DNA from: CAYXVU01 sp964468725
GTDB taxonomy: Bacteria; Acidobacteriota; Blastocatellia; UBA7656
DNA: 10,886 bases
NCBI GenBank assembly: GCA_964468725.1
Contig: CAYXVU010000204.1
Span: 1-10,886 of the forward strand
Reading direction: 5' to 3'
The notes under the pieces are model-generated. The model did not search any database. It saw only the letters and a program-made list of their open reading frames with translations, and was not told where the DNA came from. Positions 1 through 6,996 of the stretch are shown in pieces; the stretch's first letter is position 1, and every line of letters starts with the position of its first letter. A program made the position numbers and the translations under genes.

Positions 1-75
1 AAAGAACAAGTCGAGGAACTCGACGAAGAAGGTTTTGATGAGCTCCTTGAATAACTGGTCGTGGTTAGTTGCCAT
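1..75 (-). CDS. Rpn/YhgA-like nuclease (recombination-promoting nuclease / putative transposase), N-terminal fragment
   Basis: Read on the minus strand from the ATG at 73-75, the first 25 codons give a peptide starting MATNHDQLFKELIKTFF and continuing VEFLDLFF to the window edge. The HDQLFKEL-x-x-x-FF-x-EF-x-x-LFF pattern is the characteristic start of the Rpn/YhgA-like family, in which the PD-(D/E)XK nuclease core follows. Known members promote RecA-independent recombination or are annotated as putative transposases, often with a C-terminal DUF4351. Only the N-terminus is present, so neither catalytic residues nor intactness can be judged. The gene starts 63 bp after the stop of the zinc-ribbon gene on the same strand. 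No strong Shine-Dalgarno is visible upstream (the bases before the ATG read GAACGGTA). The plus strand of the same bases reads as an acidic C-terminal tail with a stop at 52-54, which I take to be a shadow. Confidence 0.75.
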   Translation of the reverse strand, partial: MATNHDQLFKELIKTFFVEFLDLFF

Positions 76-138
76 TACCGTTCAGGTAGATTTCGGGAGG
101 CTCTTCTACAGGAATGGATTATTTTCGTTAGCCTAAGC

Positions 139-537
139 CTATGACTTGCGACGCTTCTCTATTCTCCGTCTGCGCGCCATCAAGGTTGGTTCGCTGTGAA
201 GATGTTCGGCTGCAAGACGCTCTCGCAGGGCGCGTGCACTCGAACATTCTTGCATGAAAGCATGCACCAGCGACTTTCCCCCCTCGCTGTGACAGGTGTA
301 GTGATGATCGGCTAAGAGGCGCAACCGTTCCCACGCATCAAACTCATTGCGGCGTGGTGGCTCGAAATACACGCCCATGTTTCGCATTGGCTTTTTACAC
401 TCCGGGCACTTGTGCAGCGGGCGTTCGATGCTCGGATCGTAGCGCGAAGGTTTGCGAAACATCTTGCGGCAATCGAAACAGACCCAGTGCTCACTGTTGC
501 GTCGCCGCTTGCGGTTTTCCAAGCCACCATCCCACAT
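139..537 (-). CDS. Small zinc-ribbon protein of unknown function
   Basis: A 132-residue basic protein. Two CxxC knuckles are visible, Cys20-x-x-Cys23 (VCFDCRKMF) and Cys44-x-x-Cys47 (KCPECKKPM), which would bind one structural zinc. They are followed by MRNMGVYFEPPRR and a segment resembling W-x-x-L-x-x-L. I recognise this arrangement (CFxCRKxF, CPxC, MGxxFxPP) from conserved hypothetical proteins in Acidobacteriota, Cyanobacteria and Bacteroidota, without a known function. A Cys/His cluster (His78, His79, Cys82, His83) may add ligands. The C-terminus is very Arg/Lys-rich (RRRRIEKRRKS), which suggests nucleic-acid or ribosome contact; this is inference. The ATG lies only 5 bp after the stop of the fused beta-oxidation gene and has almost no Shine-Dalgarno, so it may depend on translational coupling to that gene. 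Confidence 0.8.
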   Translation of the reverse strand: MWDGGLENRKRRRNSEHWVCFDCRKMFRKPSRYDPSIERPLHKCPECKKPMRNMGVYFEPPRRNEFDAWERLRLLADHHYTCHSEGGKSLVHAFMQECSSARALRERLAAEHLHSEPTLMARRRRIEKRRKS

Positions 538-542
538 CTTGA

Positions 543-2678
543 TTATGCTGACTTTGCGAAGTTACCTTTGTCGAAATCGGCGAAGGTCTTGCCTTGCTCG
601 GCCAATTGCTTGAGCAGGTTGGCGGGCTGCCAATGCTCGCCGTGCTGTTGATGAAATGCGCTGATACGCTCATAGACTTTTTGCAAGCCGACGGTGTCGG
701 CATAAAACATCGGGCCGCCGCGCCACACCGGGAAGCCATAGCCGTTCAGGTAAATCACATCTATGTCAACGGCGCGCAGAGCGATACCCTCTTCCAGAAT
801 CTTCGCGCCTTCGTTGATGAGCGCGTACATCGTGCGCTCGATGATTTCGTCTTTGCCGATGTCGCGTTGCTCGATGCCCGCAGCCATCGCCGTCTCTTTG
901 AACATCGCTTCGATTTCGGTATCAGAGATGCGATTGCGATTTTCATCGTACTTGTAAAACCCCGCGCCGGTCTTCTGCCCGTAACGCCCCATCTCGTAGA
1001 GTTTGTCGGCGATGATGGGATAACGCAGTCCGGGTTTCTCCAGATGTTTGGCCTCTTGCCGCACACGCCAGCCAACATCCACGCCCGCCAAATCGCTCAT
1101 CGAAAGGTAGCCCATGGCCAAACCGAATTCGTACAACGCGCCGTCAACTTGCTGCGGCGTTGCGCCTTCTTCGACAAGGAACAGCGCTTCGCGTCCGTAC
1201 GGCGCAAGCATGCGATTGCCAACGAAGCCGCGACAATTGCCTACCAACACGCCAACCTTTTTCAACCGTTTGGCCAGCGCCATCGAAGTCGCAATCACCT
1301 CTTTGCCGGTCGCTTTGCCGCGCACAATCTCTAAGAGTCGCATGACGTTAGCCGGGCTGAAGTAGTGATGGCCGATGACCGCTTCCGGGCGCGCCGTCGC
1401 CGCTGCGATTTCATCAATGTCGAGGGTCGAAGTGTTCGACGCCAGAATGCACCCGGGCTTACAGACTCTGTCGAGTTCGCCGAAGATCTCTTTCTTGAGC
1501 GCCATATTTTCGAAGACCGCTTCGGTGACGATGTCTACATCTTCAAAACCGTCATAGGTCAAGGTCGGCGTGATTAACGCCATCCGTTTATCCATGACCG
1601 ATTGCGGGAAGCGCCCTTTGTTGACCGAATTCTGATAATTCTTGCGAATCACGGCCAAGCCGCGATCTAAGAAGTCTTGCGATGACTCCTTCAACAAGAC
1701 CGGGATTCCAGCGTTGGCATAATTCATGGCGATGCCGCCGCCCATCGTGCCCGCGCCGACGACCGCAGCTTTTTTGATCTCAAAAGTCGGCACATCTTTG
1801 CCAACATCGGGGATTTTGGCGACCGCGCGGTCACCGAAGAAAGCGTGAATCATCGCTTTCGATTCGGTCGAAAACAGACACTCGACAAAGAGTTCGGCTT
1901 CACGTTTGACGCCTTCATCGAAAGGCAGTTTGGTTGCCGCTTCGACGGCATCAATCGCGGCGATGGCGGCGGGCTGACCCCGCCGAACTTTCGCGGCTTG
2001 TTTACGGGCTTGCGCGAAGATTTCCGCATTCGCAGTCGCATCGCCGAGTTTGTCATTCAGGTCGCGGGTTCGGCGCGGCGGTTCGCCGCTGGCAACCTTC
2101 TCTTGCAAAAAAGCGATAGCCCCGGCGAGCAAATCGCCTTCGACAAGGTGATCGAGAATGCCGCATTGCAACGCCTCGCTGGCTTTGATGGGTGCCCCGA
2201 AAGCGCACATCTCGACGGCCTTTGCGACGCCCGCCAGTCGCGGCAGTCGTTGAGTGCCTGCTGCGCCGGGAATCAACCCTAAGTTGACTTCGGGCTGTCC
2301 GACTTGAGCCGTCGGTACGGCGACGCGATAGTGAAAGGCCATAGCAGTTTCCAGTCCGCCGCCGAATGCGGTGCCGTGAATGGCCGCGACCATCGGTTTG
2401 CTTGACGCTTCGATGCGGTCGAGCAGTGGCACAAAAGCGACGCTGCGCCGATTTTCTCCGGAGGTCATCTTGCTGAATTCTTTGATGTCGGCTCCGGCGA
2501 TGAAGGTCTGACCGCCGCCGATCAGGATGCCGCCTTTGAGCGAATCATCCTTTTCGATCTCTTCGATAGCGGCAGCGATGCCTTCGGGAACGCCGGGGCT
2601 GAGGGCGTTGACGGGCGGGTTGTTGACCGTGATGACGCCGATCTCACCCTCTTTGGTAAACGAAACGAGGTTGCTCAT
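543..2678 (-). CDS. Bifunctional enoyl-CoA hydratase / 3-hydroxyacyl-CoA dehydrogenase (FadB/FadJ or MFE-1-like)
   Basis: A 711-residue fused beta-oxidation enzyme, normal in length for FadJ and peroxisomal MFE-1 relatives. It hydrates trans-2-enoyl-CoA and oxidises the 3-hydroxyacyl-CoA with NAD+. The N-terminal crotonase domain (about 1-190) carries an AGADI oxyanion-hole motif (61-65), GGG at 106-108, and both acid/base glutamates, Glu110 (GGGLETAM) and Glu130 (GQPEVNLG). A Rossmann domain starts near 302 with GAGTMGGG (Gly308, Gly310, Gly313). The dehydrogenase site is intact: Ser414 (SNTSTL), His438 (HYFSPA), Glu450 (LLEIVRG) and Asn488 (GFVGNRML). A duplicated C-terminal 3HCDH domain runs from about 480 to 690. 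The start has an AAAGGA ribosome site 8 bases upstream. No thiolase (FadA/FadI) is adjacent, so the partner must be encoded elsewhere. The neighbouring acyl-CoA synthetase supports a fatty or organic acid degradation role. FadB versus FadJ cannot be settled by eye, so I give no symbol. Confidence 0.95.
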   Translation of the reverse strand: MSNLVSFTKEGEIGVITVNNPPVNALSPGVPEGIAAAIEEIEKDDSLKGGILIGGGQTFIAGADIKEFSKMTSGENRRSVAFVPLLDRIEASSKPMVAAIHGTAFGGGLETAMAFHYRVAVPTAQVGQPEVNLGLIPGAAGTQRLPRLAGVAKAVEMCAFGAPIKASEALQCGILDHLVEGDLLAGAIAFLQEKVASGEPPRRTRDLNDKLGDATANAEIFAQARKQAAKVRRGQPAAIAAIDAVEAATKLPFDEGVKREAELFVECLFSTESKAMIHAFFGDRAVAKIPDVGKDVPTFEIKKAAVVGAGTMGGGIAMNYANAGIPVLLKESSQDFLDRGLAVIRKNYQNSVNKGRFPQSVMDKRMALITPTLTYDGFEDVDIVTEAVFENMALKKEIFGELDRVCKPGCILASNTSTLDIDEIAAATARPEAVIGHHYFSPANVMRLLEIVRGKATGKEVIATSMALAKRLKKVGVLVGNCRGFVGNRMLAPYGREALFLVEEGATPQQVDGALYEFGLAMGYLSMSDLAGVDVGWRVRQEAKHLEKPGLRYPIIADKLYEMGRYGQKTGAGFYKYDENRNRISDTEIEAMFKETAMAAGIEQRDIGKDEIIERTMYALINEGAKILEEGIALRAVDIDVIYLNGYGFPVWRGGPMFYADTVGLQKVYERISAFHQQHGEHWQPANLLKQLAEQGKTFADFDKGNFAKSA

Positions 2679-2770
2679 GTGTGATGTCCTTTCTATGAAA
2701 GATGTATTGAAAAAGCCGCTGCGAATAAAGCAGAAAGAGTATCAAATCCGTTGCCTTCTGGCGAACCCCC

Positions 2771-3565
2771 TCACCTCTCTTGTTCGGCAAGAAATGTCAG
2801 CACGGCGTCCATCGCCTTCTCCGGTTGGTCGGTAAAAAAGATGTGGCTGGCATTAGGCAGCAACACGACCTTCGCTTGCGCAATGCGTTGCGCGAGGATG
2901 TCGGCGTTTTGCGGCGGCACTAGCAGATCGCTTTCGCCATGTAAGATCAGGGTCGGACAAGCAATCTGCGGCAAGCGGTCATAGGCGCTCCACGAAAAAA
3001 TCCCTTGCACCTGCGCGAAGTAGGCTTGCGGAGTCGGAAAGGTTTTCCGGCGCACCGCGAAATCTTCTTCGACCCAGGCGCGCGGCGTCGCCCGATCATA
3101 GGTGAAGGGAACCGATGCCCAAAAGGCTTCGTCGGGCGTCATGTCGCCGCGATTGAGAATCAGTTCGACGACGTTGCGTGCCGCTGGCGCGACCTGCGGG
3201 CCACCGCAATTGGTGCAGCAGAGCAGAAGCGAACGCACCCGCTCGGGAAAGAGCAAAGTGAATTCTTGCGCGATCATCCCGCCCATCGAAATGCCTAATA
3301 CATGGGCGCGTTCGACGCCCGCCGCTGTCATAACGGCTGCCGCATCGCGCGCCATTTCGGCTATCGGATAGGGGCCGTCGGGTACGTCGCTGCGACCGAC
3401 ACCGCGATTGTCAAAGATGATCGTGCGATAATGCTGGCTCAAGGTCGGCAAAGCGCGAAACCACATATCCAACGAATACCCAAGCCCCATAACCAACAAC
3501 AGCGGCTCCCCTGTGCCGTGCTCTTCCCAATAGATTTGTACGCCTCCTCGCTCAACGTATGGCAT
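2771..3565 (-). CDS. Alpha/beta hydrolase (3-oxoadipate enol-lactonase-like fold)
   Basis: A 264-residue single-domain alpha/beta hydrolase, probably cytoplasmic since no signal peptide is seen. The catalytic triad can be placed: nucleophile Ser93 in GISMGGM, acid Asp213 in HGESDLLVP, and His241 in NASHIFF. The oxyanion region is LLLVMGLGYSLDMW (22-35), and the FDNRGVGRSD strand-loop (51-60) is typical of the enol-lactonase, haloalkane dehalogenase and C-C hydrolase branch. I chose the ATG at 3563-3565 because an AAAAGGAG ribosome site sits 6 bases before it and the protein then begins MPYVERGGVQIYWEEHG, the usual family start. A start at 3799 would add 78 Cys-rich residues and overlap the acyl-CoA synthetase. 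It sits between two CoA-pathway genes, so an ester, lactone or ring-cleavage substrate is plausible, but the exact activity is not readable. Confidence 0.92.
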   Translation of the reverse strand: MPYVERGGVQIYWEEHGTGEPLLLVMGLGYSLDMWFRALPTLSQHYRTIIFDNRGVGRSDVPDGPYPIAEMARDAAAVMTAAGVERAHVLGISMGGMIAQEFTLLFPERVRSLLLCCTNCGGPQVAPAARNVVELILNRGDMTPDEAFWASVPFTYDRATPRAWVEEDFAVRRKTFPTPQAYFAQVQGIFSWSAYDRLPQIACPTLILHGESDLLVPPQNADILAQRIAQAKVVLLPNASHIFFTDQPEKAMDAVLTFLAEQER

Positions 3566-3571
3566 GGTCGG

Positions 3572-3579
3572 CTCCTTTT
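3572..3579 (-). promoter_or_regulatory. Ribosome binding site fixing the alpha/beta hydrolase start
   Basis: On the minus strand these bases read AAAAGGAG, a near-perfect anti-16S match, followed by a 6-base spacer (CCGACC) and the ATG at 3563-3565. It decides between this start and the longer in-frame start at 3799. Confidence 0.85.
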
Positions 3580-3710
3580 CAAAAAGGTTGTGGCTAAGGC
3601 TCCCAACTGCCTTGATAGAAGTTGGTGAGAATCGCTGGCAATGCGTGTCATTCACGGCAAAAGATTTTGGTTTCCGTACAAACGCTTCCTCAGCAAAGCA
3701 ACTCATCCCT

Positions 3711-5280
3711 TCACAGATTGAGCAACATCCTTTTCGCTTGGTCGCGCAACTCGCGGCGCAGGATTTTGCCGACGCCGCTTTTCGGTAGCTCATTAACAAA
3801 GTAGATGCGTTGCGGCGCTTTGAACTCGGCGATGTGTTGACGAAGGTGTTCGCCCATCGCCTCTTCGGTTAGCTGACTGTCAGCGCGCAGCACTACGAAT
3901 GCCCAAACGTTTTCTCCGAACACCTCATCGGGCACGCCGACAACGGCGGCTTCAGCGACCGCCGGATGCAAGTAAATGATCTGCTCGATCTCTGCCGGGT
4001 AGATGTTCTCNNNNNNNNNNGCCGCCGCGAATAATCAAGTCTTTTTTGCGATCTACCAGATAAAGCCACCCATCTTCATCTATATATCCAACATCGCCGA
4101 TGTGCAGCCAACCGTCGCGCATGGCGTCGGCTGTCGCTTCGGAGCGTTTGAAATAGCCCTTCATCGTTGTCGGCCCGCGAGTGATGATTTCGCCGATTTC
4201 ACCCGGCGGCAGCGGTTGGTCATCGCTGCCAACGATGCGGAGTTGCAGATTTTTATAGGGCAAACCGACGGAGCGCGGATGATAGGGCTGCGAAATTCTA
4301 TCGGCAGTCGCTACCCCCGTGTTTTCCGTCATCCCATAGAGTTGACGAATGCGACAGCCATAGGCCTCCGAAAACTGGCGCGCCAACTCTTCCGGCATCG
4401 GCGCAGCGCCGGAGCCGACGACTTCAAGCGAATGGAGGTCATACTCCTTGCGCTTTGGATGATTCCAGATGTAGGCGAGCATGGTCGGCACGACCGCCAT
4501 ATCGGTGCAACGGTGCTGTTGAATGAGCGCCATGAATTTTTCGGCGTCGAACCAGCGCAACTGTACGGAGTAGTTGGCCGCGAAATCGTCCGGCAGTTGA
4601 TAACCGACGATCATCGAATTCAAACCGAAGATGTGCGCCATCGGCAGCGCGTAGATGTGAATGAGCGGCGGTTTGCGCAGGTGATATTCAGCGGCGTCAA
4701 TTGCTGCGTTGGCCATCGCCAAAAAATTTTCGTGCGCCAACATCACCCCTTTCGGTTTGCCAGTCGTGCCGGAGGTATAGAGCATCACGGCGATGTCGTC
4801 CGAAGCGATTTGCGGCAAGGCGTGCTGTTGGTCGGCTTGCAACAGGTCTTCGAGGCAGTATTCGCGCGGCGTCGCTTCCGGGTGATTCTCGCCGCCTGCG
4901 ACGGCAATCCACTCGATGTGAGCAAGGCCGCTAACGGCGGCTCTCACTTTTTCGATCAACAGTTGATCGGTGATGACGGCGCAGGCTTCGTTGTCCTCGT
5001 AGATGTAGCGAATCTCTGCGACAGAGAGTTGCCCCAACACCGGCACAACGGTCGCGCCGGTGCGAAAGATACCGGCGAAGACCGCAAAGACCAGCGGACT
5101 GTTGGCCATACACAGGCCGACGTGTTTGCCGCGCTGGAGGCCGAGTTCGGTAAAGGCACGCTGCAACCGCCGAGCGCGTTCGAGAGTTGTGAAGTTGGTG
5201 GCCTCTTCACCCTCAAAGACTAAGTTGAGGCGTTCGCCAAACCGATTTGCAGACTCTTCTGCAAGAATTGCCAGATTCAT
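3711..5280 (-). CDS. Acyl-CoA synthetase (AMP-forming, long/medium-chain fatty acid-CoA ligase-like), interrupted by an N-run
   Basis: An adenylate-forming ligase that activates a carboxylic acid with ATP and CoA. The gene is interrupted by 10 Ns at 4011-4020. Read through the Ns it shifts frame and falsely ends near 3952. With the Ns deleted, the two halves join in frame as a 519-residue protein, normal for the family. Visible motifs: P-loop YTSGTTGKPKG (168-178), the A5 motif YGMTE (315-319), GDVGYIDEDGWLYLVDRKKD (395-414), the hinge-side motif RGG joined to ENIYPAEIE (about 418-429), and the C-terminal catalytic lysine in GVGKILRREL (about Lys502). The ATG at 5278-5280 is preceded by AGAGG. 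It lies 51 bp after the ThDP-enzyme gene and 145 bp before the hydrolase, in a block that looks like acid degradation. Chain-length or aromatic specificity cannot be read. I regard the gene as intact in the organism. Confidence 0.9.
4011..4020. other. Assembly gap (10 Ns) inside the acyl-CoA synthetase gene
   Basis: A run of exactly 10 unknown bases. The flanks code for RKKDLIIRGG on one side and ENIYPAEIEQ on the other, which are contiguous in the family (GGENIYP). The true gap is therefore most likely zero bases, with the Ns being a scaffolding placeholder. Confidence 0.95.
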
Positions 5281-5331
5281 GCCCTGCCTCTGTGTGAAGG
5301 GGTTGGAGGTGCTGATTGACAGCCGATTGGC

Positions 5332-6873
5332 TTACAACGTAACTTCGATCAAACGCGGCCCGTCTTCCGAAAGTGCACGTTCCAGAGCTTGCACAAGGTC
5401 GTCGCTGGTCGCAACCCGCTCGCCGGACACGCCCATACCGTTGGCAAGGCTCACCCAATCTATCATCGGGTTCGAAAGTCCGAATAGGCTCATCGCCTGT
5501 TTGCCGGGCTGCGTTACGCCGGAGCGCATCATCTCGATTCCTAAAATTCGATAACTATGATTGGCGCATAAAATCGTCGTCACAGGTAAGCCCTCACGCG
5601 CTTGCGTCCACAAGGCTTGCGCTGTGTACATGGCGCTGCCGTCTGCCTGAATGTTGATGACGCGACGATCCGGGCACGCGATGGCCGCGCCCGTTGCACA
5701 TGGCATGCCTTGTCCAATCGAGCCGCCCGTCAGCGTGAGATATGAATGGCGCGGCGCGCGGGCTGACATCGCAAAATAGGCCATGCTGGAGGTGTTGCCT
5801 TCATCGACAATGATGGCGTCTTCGGGTTGCACGGCAGCGATGGCCGCCGCCAGGTTTTCGAGCGTCATCGCGCCGGTCGGACGCGATGGGCGCGTCAATT
5901 CCGGCGCGTCGCCGCTTGCAGGCGCACCGAGTGTATCGGCTAAAGCGACAAGCGCGGCTACGCTCTCCTCTTCGGGCGCGGCAAGTTGGATGACCGTCTG
6001 TTGAGCGTTGAGCAAATGGCTCGGCAGACCTTTGTAGCCGAAGAAAGAGACGGGCGATTTCGCGCCCGCCAAAATCACCGTTTGAAACTGGTTGAGCAGG
6101 GCAATCGCTTGTTCGGGGAAGTATGGCAGCCGCTCGACGGTTGCCAACCCTGCGCCGCGCTCCAATCGCGCCGGAAAGGTTTCGCAAACCAGCCTGCACC
6201 CGGTCGCTGCTGCGATGCGGGCAGCCGCGCGCACGCCCGCTTCACTCAAGGCGCGTCCGCCTAAAAATAAGATTGCCGGTTGGGGCTTGCGCAACTCTTC
6301 GGCGGCGGCGTTGACGGCAGTCTCTCTAACCGGCGGCGCACTCTGCGCCGGTCGCGGAGCCGCTGCACCACTTGCCACTTCCCATTGATTGTCATGCGGC
6401 ACAATCAAAGTGGCGATGCCGCCCGGCCAAGCGGCGGCGGCGGCCAATGCCTCGGCGGTATCGGCTGCGGCTTCTTCGGCTGAGCGGTTGGTTCGCACCC
6501 ACGCAGAAACCGACCGAGCAACCGCCGTAATATCACTGGTGAGGGGCGCGTCCGCCGCCAAATGCCAAGTTGCGTGATCGCCTATCAGGTTGACGATTGG
6601 CGTGCGCGCTCGGCGCGCATTGTGCAGATTCGCCAGTCCATTAGCCAGCCCCGGCCCCAAATGCAACAGCGTCAGCGCAGGCCGTCCGGTCATCCGCCCG
6701 TAACCGTCCGCTGCACCCGTGCAGACACCCTCGAAGAGGCCGAGCACAGCGCGCATGCCGGTTAGAGAGTCGAGCGCCGCAACGAGCGGCATCTCTGTTG
6801 TGCCGGGGTTGGCAAAGCAGACCTCCGCGCCCGCAGCGATTGCCGTTTGAATGATGCTCTCTGCTCCGTTCAA
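5332..6873 (-). CDS. ThDP-dependent enzyme, acetolactate synthase / benzoylformate decarboxylase superfamily
   Basis: A 513-residue thiamine-diphosphate enzyme with the usual three-part layout: an N-terminal PYR domain (about 1-165), a degenerate middle domain (about 185-320) and a C-terminal PP domain (about 335-513). The cofactor-activating Glu48 is in GLFEGVCTGAADGYGR. The Mg-ThDP motif runs from ADGSAMYT (Asp411) to CANHSY (Asn438), with Ala in place of the usual first Gly of GDG. Such proteins are commonly annotated as acetolactate synthase large subunit. However, length and active-site landmarks (NPGTTEMP at 22-29, His71 in LLHLGPG) fit 2-oxo acid decarboxylases such as benzoylformate decarboxylase better, and no small regulatory subunit is nearby. 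The start is a TTG at 6871-6873, fixed by AAGGAG 6 bases upstream. The only nearby ATG (6888-6890) is out of frame and hits a stop. The likely role is decarboxylation or carboligation of a 2-oxo acid feeding the adjacent CoA ligase. Confidence 0.85.
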   Translation of the reverse strand: MNGAESIIQTAIAAGAEVCFANPGTTEMPLVAALDSLTGMRAVLGLFEGVCTGAADGYGRMTGRPALTLLHLGPGLANGLANLHNARRARTPIVNLIGDHATWHLAADAPLTSDITAVARSVSAWVRTNRSAEEAAADTAEALAAAAAWPGGIATLIVPHDNQWEVASGAAAPRPAQSAPPVRETAVNAAAEELRKPQPAILFLGGRALSEAGVRAAARIAAATGCRLVCETFPARLERGAGLATVERLPYFPEQAIALLNQFQTVILAGAKSPVSFFGYKGLPSHLLNAQQTVIQLAAPEEESVAALVALADTLGAPASGDAPELTRPSRPTGAMTLENLAAAIAAVQPEDAIIVDEGNTSSMAYFAMSARAPRHSYLTLTGGSIGQGMPCATGAAIACPDRRVINIQADGSAMYTAQALWTQAREGLPVTTILCANHSYRILGIEMMRSGVTQPGKQAMSLFGLSNPMIDWVSLANGMGVSGERVATSDDLVQALERALSEDGPRLIEVTL

Positions 6874-6879
6874 CGTCCT

Positions 6880-6885
6880 CTCCTT
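6880..6885 (-). promoter_or_regulatory. Ribosome binding site supporting a TTG start
   Basis: The minus strand reads AAGGAG, then the 6-base spacer AGGACG, then TTG. This is a consensus site at ideal spacing. It makes the TTG at 6871-6873 the credible start of the ThDP enzyme, whose protein then begins MNGAESII, as is usual in the family. Confidence 0.85.
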
Positions 6886-6996
6886 CGCATGGATTTATCG
6901 AGGGCTTGCAACGCTATCATCCGCTTCACTCACATTCAAACCGAAAGGTGCAAACCTGAGCGCCGAATTGTGCTCGTTGCCTCGCTCACGCAAACC

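Noticed and set aside
1..54. Plus-strand acidic C-terminal tail (ending FDELLE, stop at 52-54)
   Set aside because: The minus strand of the same bases encodes a recognisable Rpn-family N-terminus with an ATG, which explains the pattern better.
594..1334. 246-residue plus-strand ORF
   Set aside because: It lies wholly antisense to the catalytic core of the fused hydratase/dehydrogenase, has no family motif, and arises from the codon bias of that gene.
2679..2770. CTGC/GCAG hairpin followed by a T-run after the hydrolase gene
   Set aside because: A 4-bp stem is too weak, and the T-run is displaced by 4 bases.
3612..3641. Possible promoter TTGCCA-18-TATCAA (minus strand) before the hydrolase
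   Set aside because: The match is modest with an 18-base spacer and no supporting context. Such matches are expected by chance in a 145-bp AT-richer gap.
3566..3799. N-terminal extension of the alpha/beta hydrolase by 78 residues
   Set aside because: It would overlap the acyl-CoA synthetase end and has a Cys-rich, non-family sequence. A strong ribosome site supports the start at 3565.
3952..4010. Frameshift or pseudogene call for the acyl-CoA synthetase
   Set aside because: The break coincides exactly with the 10 Ns, and deleting them restores the conserved motif in frame.
4003..5223. 406-residue plus-strand ORF
   Set aside because: It runs through the N-gap and is antisense to the acyl-CoA synthetase, which has all family motifs. 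It is a shadow.
6874..6996. Possible terminator in the MFS to ThDP-enzyme gap
   Set aside because: Only a 6-bp TGAGCG/CGCTCA pair with a long loop and no U-run is visible.
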